Shown here one piece after another: positions 8,177 through 16,321 of a stretch of 64,000 bases of DNA. The DNA lies in assembly GCA_000341795.1 (NCBI GenBank), contig AODO01000069.1, positions 186,001-250,000 of the forward strand. Direction: 5' to 3'. The position numbers and the translations under genes are program-made. Origin of the DNA: Rhodococcus triatomae BKS 15-14. GTDB taxonomy: Bacteria; Actinomycetota; Actinomycetes; Mycobacteriales; Mycobacteriaceae. The stretch's first letter is position 1. Each line of letters begins with the position of its first letter. The notes under the pieces were generated by a model. The model worked only from the letters and a program-made list of their open reading frames with translations, did no database searches and was not told the origin of the DNA.

Positions 8177-9634
8177 ATGCTCGAGGCGCAGCGTGAGAGA
8201 GAAGACAAGTACGAGGTGGACCACGATTTCGCGGTCCCGGACCTCGAGGAAACGCTCCCGGCCGGTGGCCGTCTCGAGCAGGCGACAACGACCCTCGACA
8301 GCGTGTACTACGACACCGACGATCACGATCTGTTCGGTCACCGTGTGACGCTGCGCAGACGGGCCGGAGGCACCGACGCCGGCTGGCATCTGAAGGTCCC
8401 GGCGGACAAGGCCCGCACCGAAGTACGCCTTCCCGCCGACGACGCCGACGGCATCCCGGCGGAGATGACGGATCTGGTCGCGGGCGTGGCCGTGGACAAA
8501 CCCCTGCGTCCGGTGGCGATGATCTCGACTACCCGGGGCACATACCGCCTGTTCGACGCGGGCGGCATCCTGCTGGCCGAGGTGGCCGACGATCGGGTGC
8601 AGGCCACCGCGATCGGCGACAGCGCGCGGGCCAGTGCGTGGCGGGAAATCGAGGTCGAACTCGGGGAGGGCGGCGACGAAGAACTGCTCCAGCGGATCGG
8701 CGAGCGCCTCACCCGCGGCACAGCCCGCCCCTCGGAGTGGGAGTCGAAGCTCTCCCGGACCCTGGCCGCCGATACCACCTCCGATCTCGCCCGAGCGGAC
8801 GGCACTGCGCGGACCGTGCTGCTCGCGTACCTCGACGCCCAGGTCGAGGCGATCGTCGCCGGGGACGTGTGGCTACGGCGGGGCCTGGACCCGATCCACT
8901 CCACCCGGGTGGCGATTCGGCGGTTCCGCAGCACCCTGCGGGTGTTCCGCGACCTGTTCGACCCCGATCAGCGGAGAAGACTCGATCGCGAATTGAAGTG
9001 GTATGCAGGGGCACTCGGTGAAGTCCGGGACCGGCAGGTGCAGCGGGAACGGTTCGCGGGCGCGGTCGCGACGCTTCCGGTCGAGCTGGTGATGGGACCC
9101 GTCGCAGCGCGGATCGAGAACGATCTGCTCGCCGAGCAACACCGGAGTCTCGACACCGTGATGGACACCCTGGCCGGTGCCCGCTACCGAGACCTCGTCG
9201 CGAGCCTGGCCCGGTGGCGGACCGCACCACCGCTCACCGACGAGGACACCGCGGGTGAGAAGGCCATCAAGCAGGCCGCAGGGAAAGCACGGCGCAAGGC
9301 GAAGAAGCGACTGGCCACCGCGGTGGCCGTCGGCGACGACACGGAACTGCACCGGGCCCGCAAAGCCGCCAAGCGGGCCCGCTACGCGGCGGAACTCGCG
9401 GCTCCGGTGCCCGGGACGAAGAAGGCCGCGAGGAAGGTGAAGAAGTACAAGAAGATCCAACGCGTGCTCGGCGAACACCAGGACAGTGTGGTCGCCACCG
9501 GCATCCTGCGCATGCTCGGTGCCCGGGCCGGCACCACACCGGGAGAGAACGGCTTCACCTTCGGACTGCTCTACGCACTCGAGCAGCAGAACGCGGACAA
9601 CGCCCGCGCCCAGGCCACTCGATTGGTCTCCTGA
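8177..9634 (+). CDS. CYTH and CHAD domain protein
   Basis: 485 residues. Residues 1-200 are a CYTH (triphosphate tunnel metalloenzyme) domain with its ExExK signature as EREDK near residue 7 and Arg/Lys-rich strands (VTLRRRAGG, WHLKVPADKARTEVRL). Residues about 210-480 are a CHAD domain, helical and rich in conserved His/Arg (LDPIHSTRVAIRRFRSTLRV; ELHRARKAAKRARYAAELAA). CHAD binds polyphosphate and CYTH hydrolyses triphosphates or polyphosphate, so a cytosolic polyphosphate-related role is likely. It stands alone between a divergent lipoprotein gene and a TetR gene. Confidence 0.92.
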   Translation: MLEAQREREDKYEVDHDFAVPDLEETLPAGGRLEQATTTLDSVYYDTDDHDLFGHRVTLRRRAGGTDAGWHLKVPADKARTEVRLPADDADGIPAEMTDLVAGVAVDKPLRPVAMISTTRGTYRLFDAGGILLAEVADDRVQATAIGDSARASAWREIEVELGEGGDEELLQRIGERLTRGTARPSEWESKLSRTLAADTTSDLARADGTARTVLLAYLDAQVEAIVAGDVWLRRGLDPIHSTRVAIRRFRSTLRVFRDLFDPDQRRRLDRELKWYAGALGEVRDRQVQRERFAGAVATLPVELVMGPVAARIENDLLAEQHRSLDTVMDTLAGARYRDLVASLARWRTAPPLTDEDTAGEKAIKQAAGKARRKAKKRLATAVAVGDDTELHRARKAAKRARYAAELAAPVPGTKKAARKVKKYKKIQRVLGEHQDSVVATGILRMLGARAGTTPGENGFTFGLLYALEQQNADNARAQATRLVS

Positions 9635-9815
9635 CCCCCTCGGTTGAGGTCACGCACGTCCCGTTCGTCGCCGGCGACCGGGCCCCGCCGAGCGCCCGTT
9701 CGCTTTCGAGCCGACGTCACCAATGCATGACAACAGTCATGAAGGGCAGCAGCGCACATGCCCAGGGATCGCCCGTACTCGCAGAGCGGATCCTCACCGG
9801 AGCCGAGTGGCAGAA

Positions 9816-9850
9816 GTACATGTACGTTTGTACTAGTACGTTTGTACATT
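9816..9850 (+). promoter_or_regulatory. tandem operator upstream of the tetR-MFS operon
   Basis: Two perfect copies of GTACGTTTGTAC at 9822-9833 and 9836-9847, separated by TA, with a further GTAC at 9816. Each 12-mer is bounded by GTAC half-sites. The block is 30 bases upstream of the regulator's start. Inference: binding sites for the TetR protein at 9880, giving autoregulation. Confidence 0.7.
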
Positions 9851-9879
9851 AGCCCGACGGTCGAGATCGAGGAGTGCAG

Positions 9880-10455
9880 ATGACCGAGACCGACGACGCG
9901 GCGACCACGCGGGGGTCGCGCGATCCGGAGGGTCGCCGACGCGCCTTGGTGCAAGCTGCCGCCGAACTGCTGGTGGAGACCGGAGACCTGACCCACCGGC
10001 AGGTGGCCGCGCGTGCGGACGTGCCGCTGGGCGCGACGACCTACTACTTCGCGAAACTCGACGACCTGCGGGCGGCCGCCCTGGAGCGACTGGCCGACGA
10101 GCTGACCGAGGAACTGGCCGAGATCGGTGCGCAGGTCGAGGCCGCGAAGGGCGACCCCGCGGTACTGGCAGGGCTGTTGCACGCCTACCTGAGCGACGCC
10201 GATCAGGTGCGCGCGGACGCCGCCCTGTACATCTCCGCGGCCAAGGACCCTGCTCTGCGTCACCTTGCACTGCGCTGGTTCGACGGATTCGAGCAGATGG
10301 CGTCCCGGTGGACGGACCCGGCCGCGGCGCGCGCCATCGGCATCTTCATCGACGGCGCAAGCCAGCATGCCCTCCTGGGCCGCGAACCCCTTGACGTTCA
10401 GACCTTGACCCGCGCCCTCGCGGCCCTGATGCGCATCCGAGACGAGGACGCATGA
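9880..10455 (+). CDS. TetR-family regulator of the adjacent drug exporter
   Basis: 191 residues from the ATG after GAGGAGTGCAG. The helix-turn-helix is at about residues 15-60 (RRRALVQAAAELLVETGDLT, then VAARADVPLGATTYYFAKLD). The C-terminal half is a helical ligand domain. Its last codons overlap the start of the MFS gene (ATGA at 10452), so the two are translationally coupled. The tandem GTAC-bounded operator lies directly upstream. Confidence 0.92.
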   Translation: MTETDDAATTRGSRDPEGRRRALVQAAAELLVETGDLTHRQVAARADVPLGATTYYFAKLDDLRAAALERLADELTEELAEIGAQVEAAKGDPAVLAGLLHAYLSDADQVRADAALYISAAKDPALRHLALRWFDGFEQMASRWTDPAAARAIGIFIDGASQHALLGREPLDVQTLTRALAALMRIRDEDA

Positions 10456-12041
10456 CCCACCCCCCGCAGATCAGTACGCCGCCCGCGACGGCAGCGCTCG
10501 CACCCACCCGCGCGTGGGTCGGCCTCGGTGTCCTCGTCCTGGCCGTGACCCTCCTGGCCATCGACGGCACCGTACTCGCGCTGGCGATCCCGTCCCTGGC
10601 CGCCGACCTCGGCGCCACCGCCACCCAGCTGCTGTGGGTCGGGGACATCTACTCCCTCGTGCTTGCCGGCCTGCTCGTCACGATGGGCAACGTCGCCGAT
10701 CGCTTCGGTCGCAAGCGCGTACTGCTCATCGGCGCCACCGTGTTCGGGCTCGCCTCCGCGGTGGGAGCGTTCGCCCCGAACGCGGAAGTGCTGATCGCCG
10801 CCCGCGCCGTACTCGGCATCGCCGGCGCCACGATCATGCCCTCGACGCTCTCGCTGATCCGCTCGATGTTCCATGACCGCCAGCAGCGAACCCGTGCGAT
10901 CGCCCTGTGGGCTGCCGGCGCCAGCGGTGGCGCTGCACTCGGCCCTCTCGTGGGCGGCGCCCTGCTCGAGAACTTCTGGTGGGGCTCGGTCTTCCTGATC
11001 AACATCCCTGTCATGCTCGTCCTGCTCGCCCTCGGCATCCCGCTCCTGCCCGAGTCCCGGCATCCCTCGCCTGGACGGTTCGACCTGACCAGCGCCGGAC
11101 TGTCGATCGCCGGCGCGATCGCGCTCGTCTACGCGGTCAAGACCGTCGCCAAGGACGGGTTCACCCTCCAGTTCGCGATCGCGCTGATCATCGGTGTCGG
11201 CGGCCTCGTCGTGTTCGTGCGTCGGCAGCGCACCCTCGACTTCCCGCTCATCGATGTCGGCCTCTTCAAGTCGAAGCCGTTCACCGGCGCGATCATGGGC
11301 ACCTTCGTGGCCGTGTTCGCCATGAGCGGCCTGCTGTTCTTCTTCTCCCAGTACCTCCAGCTCGTCGAGGGCCACAGCCCGCTCGAAGCCGGCCTGCGCG
11401 AACTCCCGCTGGCCCTGGCCATGATCGTCGTGCCCGTCTTCGCCGGAGTCGCCGCCAAACGCCTCGGCGTCAACCGAGCCGTCGGGATCGGCCTGGGACT
11501 GGCCGCCGTCGGCCTCACCGTGATCGCTGTCGCCGAGGATTCCGGCACCTACACCTGGATCGCGGTCGGCCTGGCCGTCATCGGACTCGGCGCCGGCCTG
11601 GCCTACACCCTCACCACCGACGTCGTCGTGGGCGCCGTACCCGCGTCACGCGCCGGCGCAGCCTCCGCGATCAGCGAGAGTGCCTACGAGTTCGGCATCG
11701 CCGTCGGGATCGCCGTCATGGGCTCCATCCAGGCCGCCGCGTACACCGCCAACGTCCGCGACCTCGACCTTCCCGCCGACATCGCCCCCCACGCCGAAGA
11801 CTCCCTCGCCGGAGCCCTCGGCGTCATTACCGACCCGGCCACCGTCGAGTCGCTCCAGCACGCCTTCGTCGCCGGTATGCAAGTCACCCTCTACACCGGC
11901 GCCGGCCTTCTGCTCGTTGCCGCCGTCCTCGGGTGGCGCCTCATCCGCCCCAATCAGCTCACGAACGACAACGAACACCACGAGGACGCGGGGTCGCACG
12001 TGACGCCAGACCCGTGCGTCACAGGCGAACCCGGCTCGTAG
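10452..12041 (+). CDS. DHA2-family (EmrB/QacA) MFS multidrug exporter
   Basis: 529 residues with 14 hydrophobic segments, the count typical of QacA-type drug:proton antiporters. Motif A appears as GNVADRFGRKRVLLIG between helices 2 and 3, and the antiporter motif C region as GASGGAALGPLVGG in helix 5. It sits in the membrane and expels cationic or amphipathic compounds; substrate range cannot be read. Translationally coupled to the upstream TetR gene and followed by two hairpins. Confidence 0.93.
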   Translation: MTHPPQISTPPATAALAPTRAWVGLGVLVLAVTLLAIDGTVLALAIPSLAADLGATATQLLWVGDIYSLVLAGLLVTMGNVADRFGRKRVLLIGATVFGLASAVGAFAPNAEVLIAARAVLGIAGATIMPSTLSLIRSMFHDRQQRTRAIALWAAGASGGAALGPLVGGALLENFWWGSVFLINIPVMLVLLALGIPLLPESRHPSPGRFDLTSAGLSIAGAIALVYAVKTVAKDGFTLQFAIALIIGVGGLVVFVRRQRTLDFPLIDVGLFKSKPFTGAIMGTFVAVFAMSGLLFFFSQYLQLVEGHSPLEAGLRELPLALAMIVVPVFAGVAAKRLGVNRAVGIGLGLAAVGLTVIAVAEDSGTYTWIAVGLAVIGLGAGLAYTLTTDVVVGAVPASRAGAASAISESAYEFGIAVGIAVMGSIQAAAYTANVRDLDLPADIAPHAEDSLAGALGVITDPATVESLQHAFVAGMQVTLYTGAGLLLVAAVLGWRLIRPNQLTNDNEHHEDAGSHVTPDPCVTGEPGS

Positions 12042-12149
12042 CAGATCGTTTCGGTCGTACGCGAGTCGGTTCTGGAGGCTTCGACACGAGGACTCCTCGC
12101 GTCTGCGCGTCGTGGCGCCTGCAGATCGATATCGGGGCTCTTGTCGGCC

Positions 12150-12180
12150 TGGTGGTGTCGGTCATGGGCTGACACCACCA
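12150..12180. terminator. hairpin after the MFS gene
   Basis: Perfect 10-bp inverted repeat TGGTGGTGTC (12150-12159) and GACACCACCA (12171-12180) with an 11-base loop, about 110 bases after the MFS stop. It lies between convergent genes and adjoins a second hairpin. No clear T tract, as is usual in high-GC actinobacteria. Confidence 0.5.
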
Positions 12181-12220
12181 CGAGGCAGTGCCAGCGGGAA
12201 ACGCTGCTTGCACTGCCTCG
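12181..12220. terminator. nested hairpin between convergent genes
   Basis: CGAGGCAGTGC (12181-12191) pairs with GCACTGCCTCG (12210-12220), and inside them CAGCG pairs with CGCTG around a GGAAA loop. The structure is symmetric enough to act for both the MFS gene and the RCC1-repeat gene ending at 12239. Confidence 0.65.
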
Positions 12221-12238
12221 AGGTGCTTTGGTTGTTCG

Positions 12239-13390
12239 TCAGCTTGCGAATGCCCAATCAAGCGACCCGGCGCCCGCGCCGGGCTGTGAAGGCTCGGTGG
12301 GGTTTCCGGGGTCCGTCGGATCGGTGGGGTCGACCGGATCGGTTGGATCCGTGGGGTTTCCGGGTCCGACCGTGGTGTTCTTCGCGATTGCCATTGAGTA
12401 CCGCCAGCCGGCAGCGATGGCGGTGACCGTCTTGCCGGTGAGTTCTTGCGGTGTGTCGGTCTGCCCATGACTGTTGCTGCCCCACGCGTGAAGGGTTCCA
12501 TCACTGGCCAGAGCCATGGCATGTTCGGCACCGGCGGCAATGGCAGTGACGGTTTTGCCGGTGAGTTCTTGCGGTACGTCGGTTTGCCCGAAGTTGTTCA
12601 ACCCCCAGCCGTGGACGACACCGTCATCGGTGAGAGCCAAGTTGTAGCGGTCGGCTGCCGCGATCGCGGTGACGGCCTTGCCGGCCATATCCGGTGTGCG
12701 GCTGGAAGGAGTGCCGTCGCCGGTCCAGGAGTACACGCCGCCCTCGTCGGTGAGAACTGTCCATTCCCATGTGTTCGCTGCGATCGCGGTGACCTTCTTG
12801 CCCTTGAGTTCGTTCGGGGTGGCTCGCATGTAGCTGTAGGGGTGCCACACATGTACCGAGCCATCCTCGGTGAGCGCTGCCCACCGCATCCCGTACGCGG
12901 TGATCGCGGTGACCTTCTTGCCGGTCAGTGCCTCTGGGATAGTTGTTGCGCCTTGGAGGTTGGATCCCCACGCGTGGATGACACCATCATCCGTCAGGGC
13001 CAGGAAGTAGTCGTCGACGACGTTGCCGGCGGCGATGGCCTTGACCGTCTTGCCGCGGAGCTCCTGCGGCGGCGCGCTTGGATCCCCGCCGGGAAGGTTG
13101 TACGTCGGCCAGACGTGCACGGCGCCGTCATCGGTGAGCGCCATGGAGTGGCTGCTGCCTGTCGCGACCGCGGTGAAGGTCTCGTTGGCGAGTGTGCTGG
13201 GTACCGCGGTTTGTCCGTAGTCGCGCATTCCCCAGGCGTATGCGGTTCCGCCCGGAGGGTTGGCAACGCCTACCGGTGCGGCGTTGCTCTGGCCGACCAT
13301 CGACGCCGTGAGTCCCAGCGCCGCGGTCATCGCGAAGAGAAGCTGGGGGAGGGCTCGACGGCGATTCCGATTGATTCGTGTGCTGGTCAT
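12239..13390 (-). CDS. secreted RCC1-repeat protein with Pro/Thr-rich tail
   Basis: 383 residues starting at the ATG behind GAAAGCGGAA. A basic signal peptide (RINRNRRR, hydrophobic core, cleavage near SNAA) directs export. Residues about 45-345 contain seven RCC1-type repeats of roughly 42-50 residues, each with a phrase like GKTVTAIAAGAEHAMALASD followed by HAWG, predicting a beta-propeller. Then comes a tail of PTDP repeats and a short end, GSLDWAFAS, without an LPXTG motif or transmembrane helix. Bacterial secreted RCC1 proteins often bind surfaces or partners; the function here is unknown. Confidence 0.85.
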   Translation of the reverse strand: MTSTRINRNRRRALPQLLFAMTAALGLTASMVGQSNAAPVGVANPPGGTAYAWGMRDYGQTAVPSTLANETFTAVATGSSHSMALTDDGAVHVWPTYNLPGGDPSAPPQELRGKTVKAIAAGNVVDDYFLALTDDGVIHAWGSNLQGATTIPEALTGKKVTAITAYGMRWAALTEDGSVHVWHPYSYMRATPNELKGKKVTAIAANTWEWTVLTDEGGVYSWTGDGTPSSRTPDMAGKAVTAIAAADRYNLALTDDGVVHGWGLNNFGQTDVPQELTGKTVTAIAAGAEHAMALASDGTLHAWGSNSHGQTDTPQELTGKTVTAIAAGWRYSMAIAKNTTVGPGNPTDPTDPVDPTDPTDPGNPTEPSQPGAGAGSLDWAFAS

Positions 13391-14288
13391 TTCCGCTTTC
13401 TCGCTGGCTGTCTCGGCACGCCCGAAATCTTCTCGTTCCAGAGAACTCTCATCGCGCACCCATCCGTTGCCCGTGACGCAACGTTGACAGGACAATAGAT
13501 GGCGGCCGATCGGCAGGAGCGGCCGGCTCGATCCATTGCCGTCCACCCGAACGCAGGAACGCGTCAACTCGGGCATAACCGTGCGGATTGGGTCGTTCTG
13601 TCCGAGAACCAGTTCCCGTACTTCTTTTTCGGAGGCAACGAAGTGTGGGGTAGGTGAAGGAGTCAACCGAAGTGGGGTAGTTCCCTTGCCTGATTCAACT
13701 TGTCTCACCTTCGGTGCTCGCGGTCGTCGCATCAGCCCTGTTTTTGCGGGTGGACGGCCGAGCACCTGCGATAGTCGGCGACCGCGTCAGCTGTGGAGCT
13801 TGGCGGTCGGGGCAGTGTGTTCTCGGTTTGGGACCGCACACTTACATTGACGGACTTCGTCGACTCGCTCGAGATTCGTCAAACTAGCGAGGCGGGTCCC
13901 GCTAATCTTCCGTGCATCTCGACAGCTGTAGGTTCCGGGCCTAAGTGTCCGAGCCACCTAAGATTTTCAGGATCTTGCACGGCACTCGTCCACAAAATTC
14001 CGTATGAAGATGTCCCCTTCCACAGCCCTGGTCCGAGTCGAGCCGGATCATCCCGGCCACGCTGACGCTGGGGCACCGTCACTTTTCTGCAGCCCCGGAA
14101 ACCACCATCGCGGACACCGTCGGCACTCGGTGCCGGTTCCTGCCATCCCATCCAGACTTCAAGCAGAGTGATCCGCAGTCCTGGACCGCGCCTCGTCGAT
14201 GGTTTCGAGACACCCATTGCCGACGAACCGCATCATGACAGGGTCGTGCGAATTCGATCGCGCAGTTCCGCGAACACAAATGAACTTG
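13391..14288. other. 900-base gene-free stretch
   Basis: Between the RCC1 gene and the phytase-like gene. GC content is lower than its surroundings, and open frames are short and unrecognisable on both strands. A small inverted element (TAGCG/GCTA around 13885-13910) is the only structure noticed. It probably holds the promoter of the RCC1 gene at its left edge and decayed sequence in the rest. Confidence 0.4.
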
Positions 14289-15467
14289 TCAGCGCCCGTC
14301 AGTGAGCAGGTGGAAGGTGGTGCTGCCGGCGAGACCGAAGTTGTCGTCGGCGACGAGCACCAGGGTGCGGGTGCCGTCGGGCAGGACCGGACCCCAAGTG
14401 ATTCCCTCGACGCACTCGGGGTTGATCCCGGCGGCATTGAAGTCGAAGGCCAGTTCCTTGCGCATCGCACGCTCGGTGCCGTCCAGTGCCGTCTTGCCCG
14501 CGACGTTCTGCGCGCCGTGCACGCTGGTCTTGTAGAGCCGGACGGAGAACCCGCTCTGGGCGGTGACGTTGCGCTCGAGGACGAGGTAGTCGAAGTCGCC
14601 GACCGCGAGGATCTCGCCGATCCCATTCACTGAGGAGATCGGGTTGATGACCTCGCCGGGGGCCGGGCGAATCGGGTCGACCGGATAGACGAACTCGCCG
14701 CGGTTCTCCCCACCGGCGCGGTCCAGGCGCAGAAATCGGGATGTGCTGCCGACGGTGTCGGAGATGGCGGGGCCGTCCTGGGCGAGGGCGTTCTCGCTCG
14801 CTGCGGTGATGGTGGTGCCGGCCCGATCAACGGTCATGGCCTCGAAGCCGAGGTTCTCGCGGAACCCGGCGGGCGGGGCGGCTGTGGGGGCATAGGCGTC
14901 GGGGAGGGTGTAGTCGCGAACGAACCTGCCATCGCGGGCGGCCTCGCGGACGAAGCCGGGCAGGTTCAACTTCGGGGATCCCTCGCTGGTGTAGAGGAGA
15001 TTGTCGGAGCCGGGCAGGAAGCGGATCGACTCGGTGTCGGCGGTCTTCGGCGCGAACGGTGTCTGGTCGGTGTCCAGCAACGAGTGCTGTCCGGTGAACT
15101 CGGCGGTGCTCAGCTTGCCGGCCGGGTCCAGCGGCAGCGTGAGCGAGTAGTAGCGGACCGGCCCCTGCTCGCCGCGGTTGTCGCTGATCGCGACATACTC
15201 GCCGGTGGCCGGGTTGTAGTCGATGCCGGAGAGGCCACCGATCGGGACGCCCTCGAACAGAGTGCCGGTGGGCACGGTGATCGAGTTGACGTACGTCAGT
15301 TTCAGGTGGCCGGCGCTCGAGCCTGAGGATCCGAAGTCGGCGGTCCCGAAGTCGGGTGCTGCTGCGGCGGAAGGGGCCGCAACGATAGCCAGGGCGGCGA
15401 TGGTCACGGTCGCGGCAAGACGCGCACGGATTCGGGCGGAACGGGTGACCTGCTCGGATACGGGCAC
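14289..15467 (-). CDS. secreted phytase-like esterase-family protein
   Basis: 392 residues from a GTG. A signal peptide runs to about residue 37 (ALAIVAAPSAAAA then PDFG). The rest matches the esterase-like/phytase-like beta-propeller domain: GGLSGIDYNPATGEYVAISD near residue 78, DTESIRFLPGSDNLLYTSE near 144, GFEAMTVDRAGTTITAASEN and the closing GITWGPVLPDGTRTLVLVAD. These are extracellular and often phosphatase-like or of unknown activity. No partner gene is adjacent; both flanks are long non-coding stretches. Confidence 0.85.
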   Translation of the reverse strand: MPVSEQVTRSARIRARLAATVTIAALAIVAAPSAAAAPDFGTADFGSSGSSAGHLKLTYVNSITVPTGTLFEGVPIGGLSGIDYNPATGEYVAISDNRGEQGPVRYYSLTLPLDPAGKLSTAEFTGQHSLLDTDQTPFAPKTADTESIRFLPGSDNLLYTSEGSPKLNLPGFVREAARDGRFVRDYTLPDAYAPTAAPPAGFRENLGFEAMTVDRAGTTITAASENALAQDGPAISDTVGSTSRFLRLDRAGGENRGEFVYPVDPIRPAPGEVINPISSVNGIGEILAVGDFDYLVLERNVTAQSGFSVRLYKTSVHGAQNVAGKTALDGTERAMRKELAFDFNAAGINPECVEGITWGPVLPDGTRTLVLVADDNFGLAGSTTFHLLTDGR

Positions 15468-16321
15468 GAAAGACTCACTCTCGACTTAGTTCTCGGCGCT
15501 GGGGATCACCTCGATCGTGAGCACGGTAAGTCACGGCCGACACGGCTGTGACCATCACCTCCCGCTGGGTGGACGGCCGATTAAGACACAGATCCGGTGG
15601 ACGTCGACGCCAAGAGTTCGGCGAGTTGCTTTCGCGCCCGGTGGATCCGGGCTTCACCGTCGCGACCGTGACCTGCTCATGCTCGGCCCTGTCCGCGTAC
15701 GGCAATCCCGCGTACGGGGCGAGGACGATCGCGACCGGGAAGTTGGACGAGGATCGCATCGGGTCGACCCGTTCGAAGAAGGGCAATGCGCCAGATGACT
15801 GGGCGGAATCCGATCGATTTGGTACGACCGCCGGCGAGGTCCATCGCGACGAGAGCGCTCGACGAGCGTCTCACTCAGGAGGAGCCCGACGAGGAATGAG
15901 GGTGCCCGCGCGGGGATCGCCGTCGTCGCTCGACGGTCCTCGCCCACCGATCAGTTCGAGGGCGAGCAGCGGCGTCCCCAGCGGACCACCGGAGGCGCGA
16001 GAACCTTGTCCTCAGGAACGGACGCGCAATTGCCTCCGAAGCCGAGAAGGGGAGCGCTGAGACGGCTGGCCGAGGGGCTGCGCGCCATCGCGCCGAGACC
16101 GGATCGGCACGATGCTCGGGACCACCCTCGCCTCTGACACGCCGACGAAGATGAAGTCGGAACGTTTGCGGCCGCGAATGACACTGAGTGCCTGTCCCGC
16201 AGAACCCATCGTTATCGAATTGCAGCGCGTATGGACATATAGGTTAGATTTATGACAAGTACCGGACATATAGTCCGGAAAGGTCCATCTAGGCCCCGGA
16301 ACCTACAAAGACAGACAGCGA
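15468..16321. other. 850-base gene-free stretch with a small repeat
   Basis: Lies between the phytase-like gene's start and the 3' end of dnaB. Short minus-strand frames at 15475-15786 and 16012-16269 give no recognisable protein. Near the dnaB end, GGACATATAG occurs twice (16233-16242 and 16264-16273); see the separate entry. No RNA gene identified. Confidence 0.4.
16233..16278. promoter_or_regulatory. AT-rich repeat and inverted repeat downstream of dnaB
   Basis: CCGGAC (16262-16267) and GTCCGG (16273-16278) flank ATATA, forming a 6-bp palindromic arm pair, and the 10-mer GGACATATAG recurs 31 bases to the left. This could be an operator pair for a minus-strand transcript into the gene-free region, or a weak terminator for dnaB. 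Purpose unknown. Confidence 0.35.

Noticed and set aside
12290-12370. Short tandem GC repeats near the RCC1 gene end as a CRISPR or VNTR
   Set aside because: They are simply codons for the PTDP/PGNP repeats of the protein tail; spacing is irregular.
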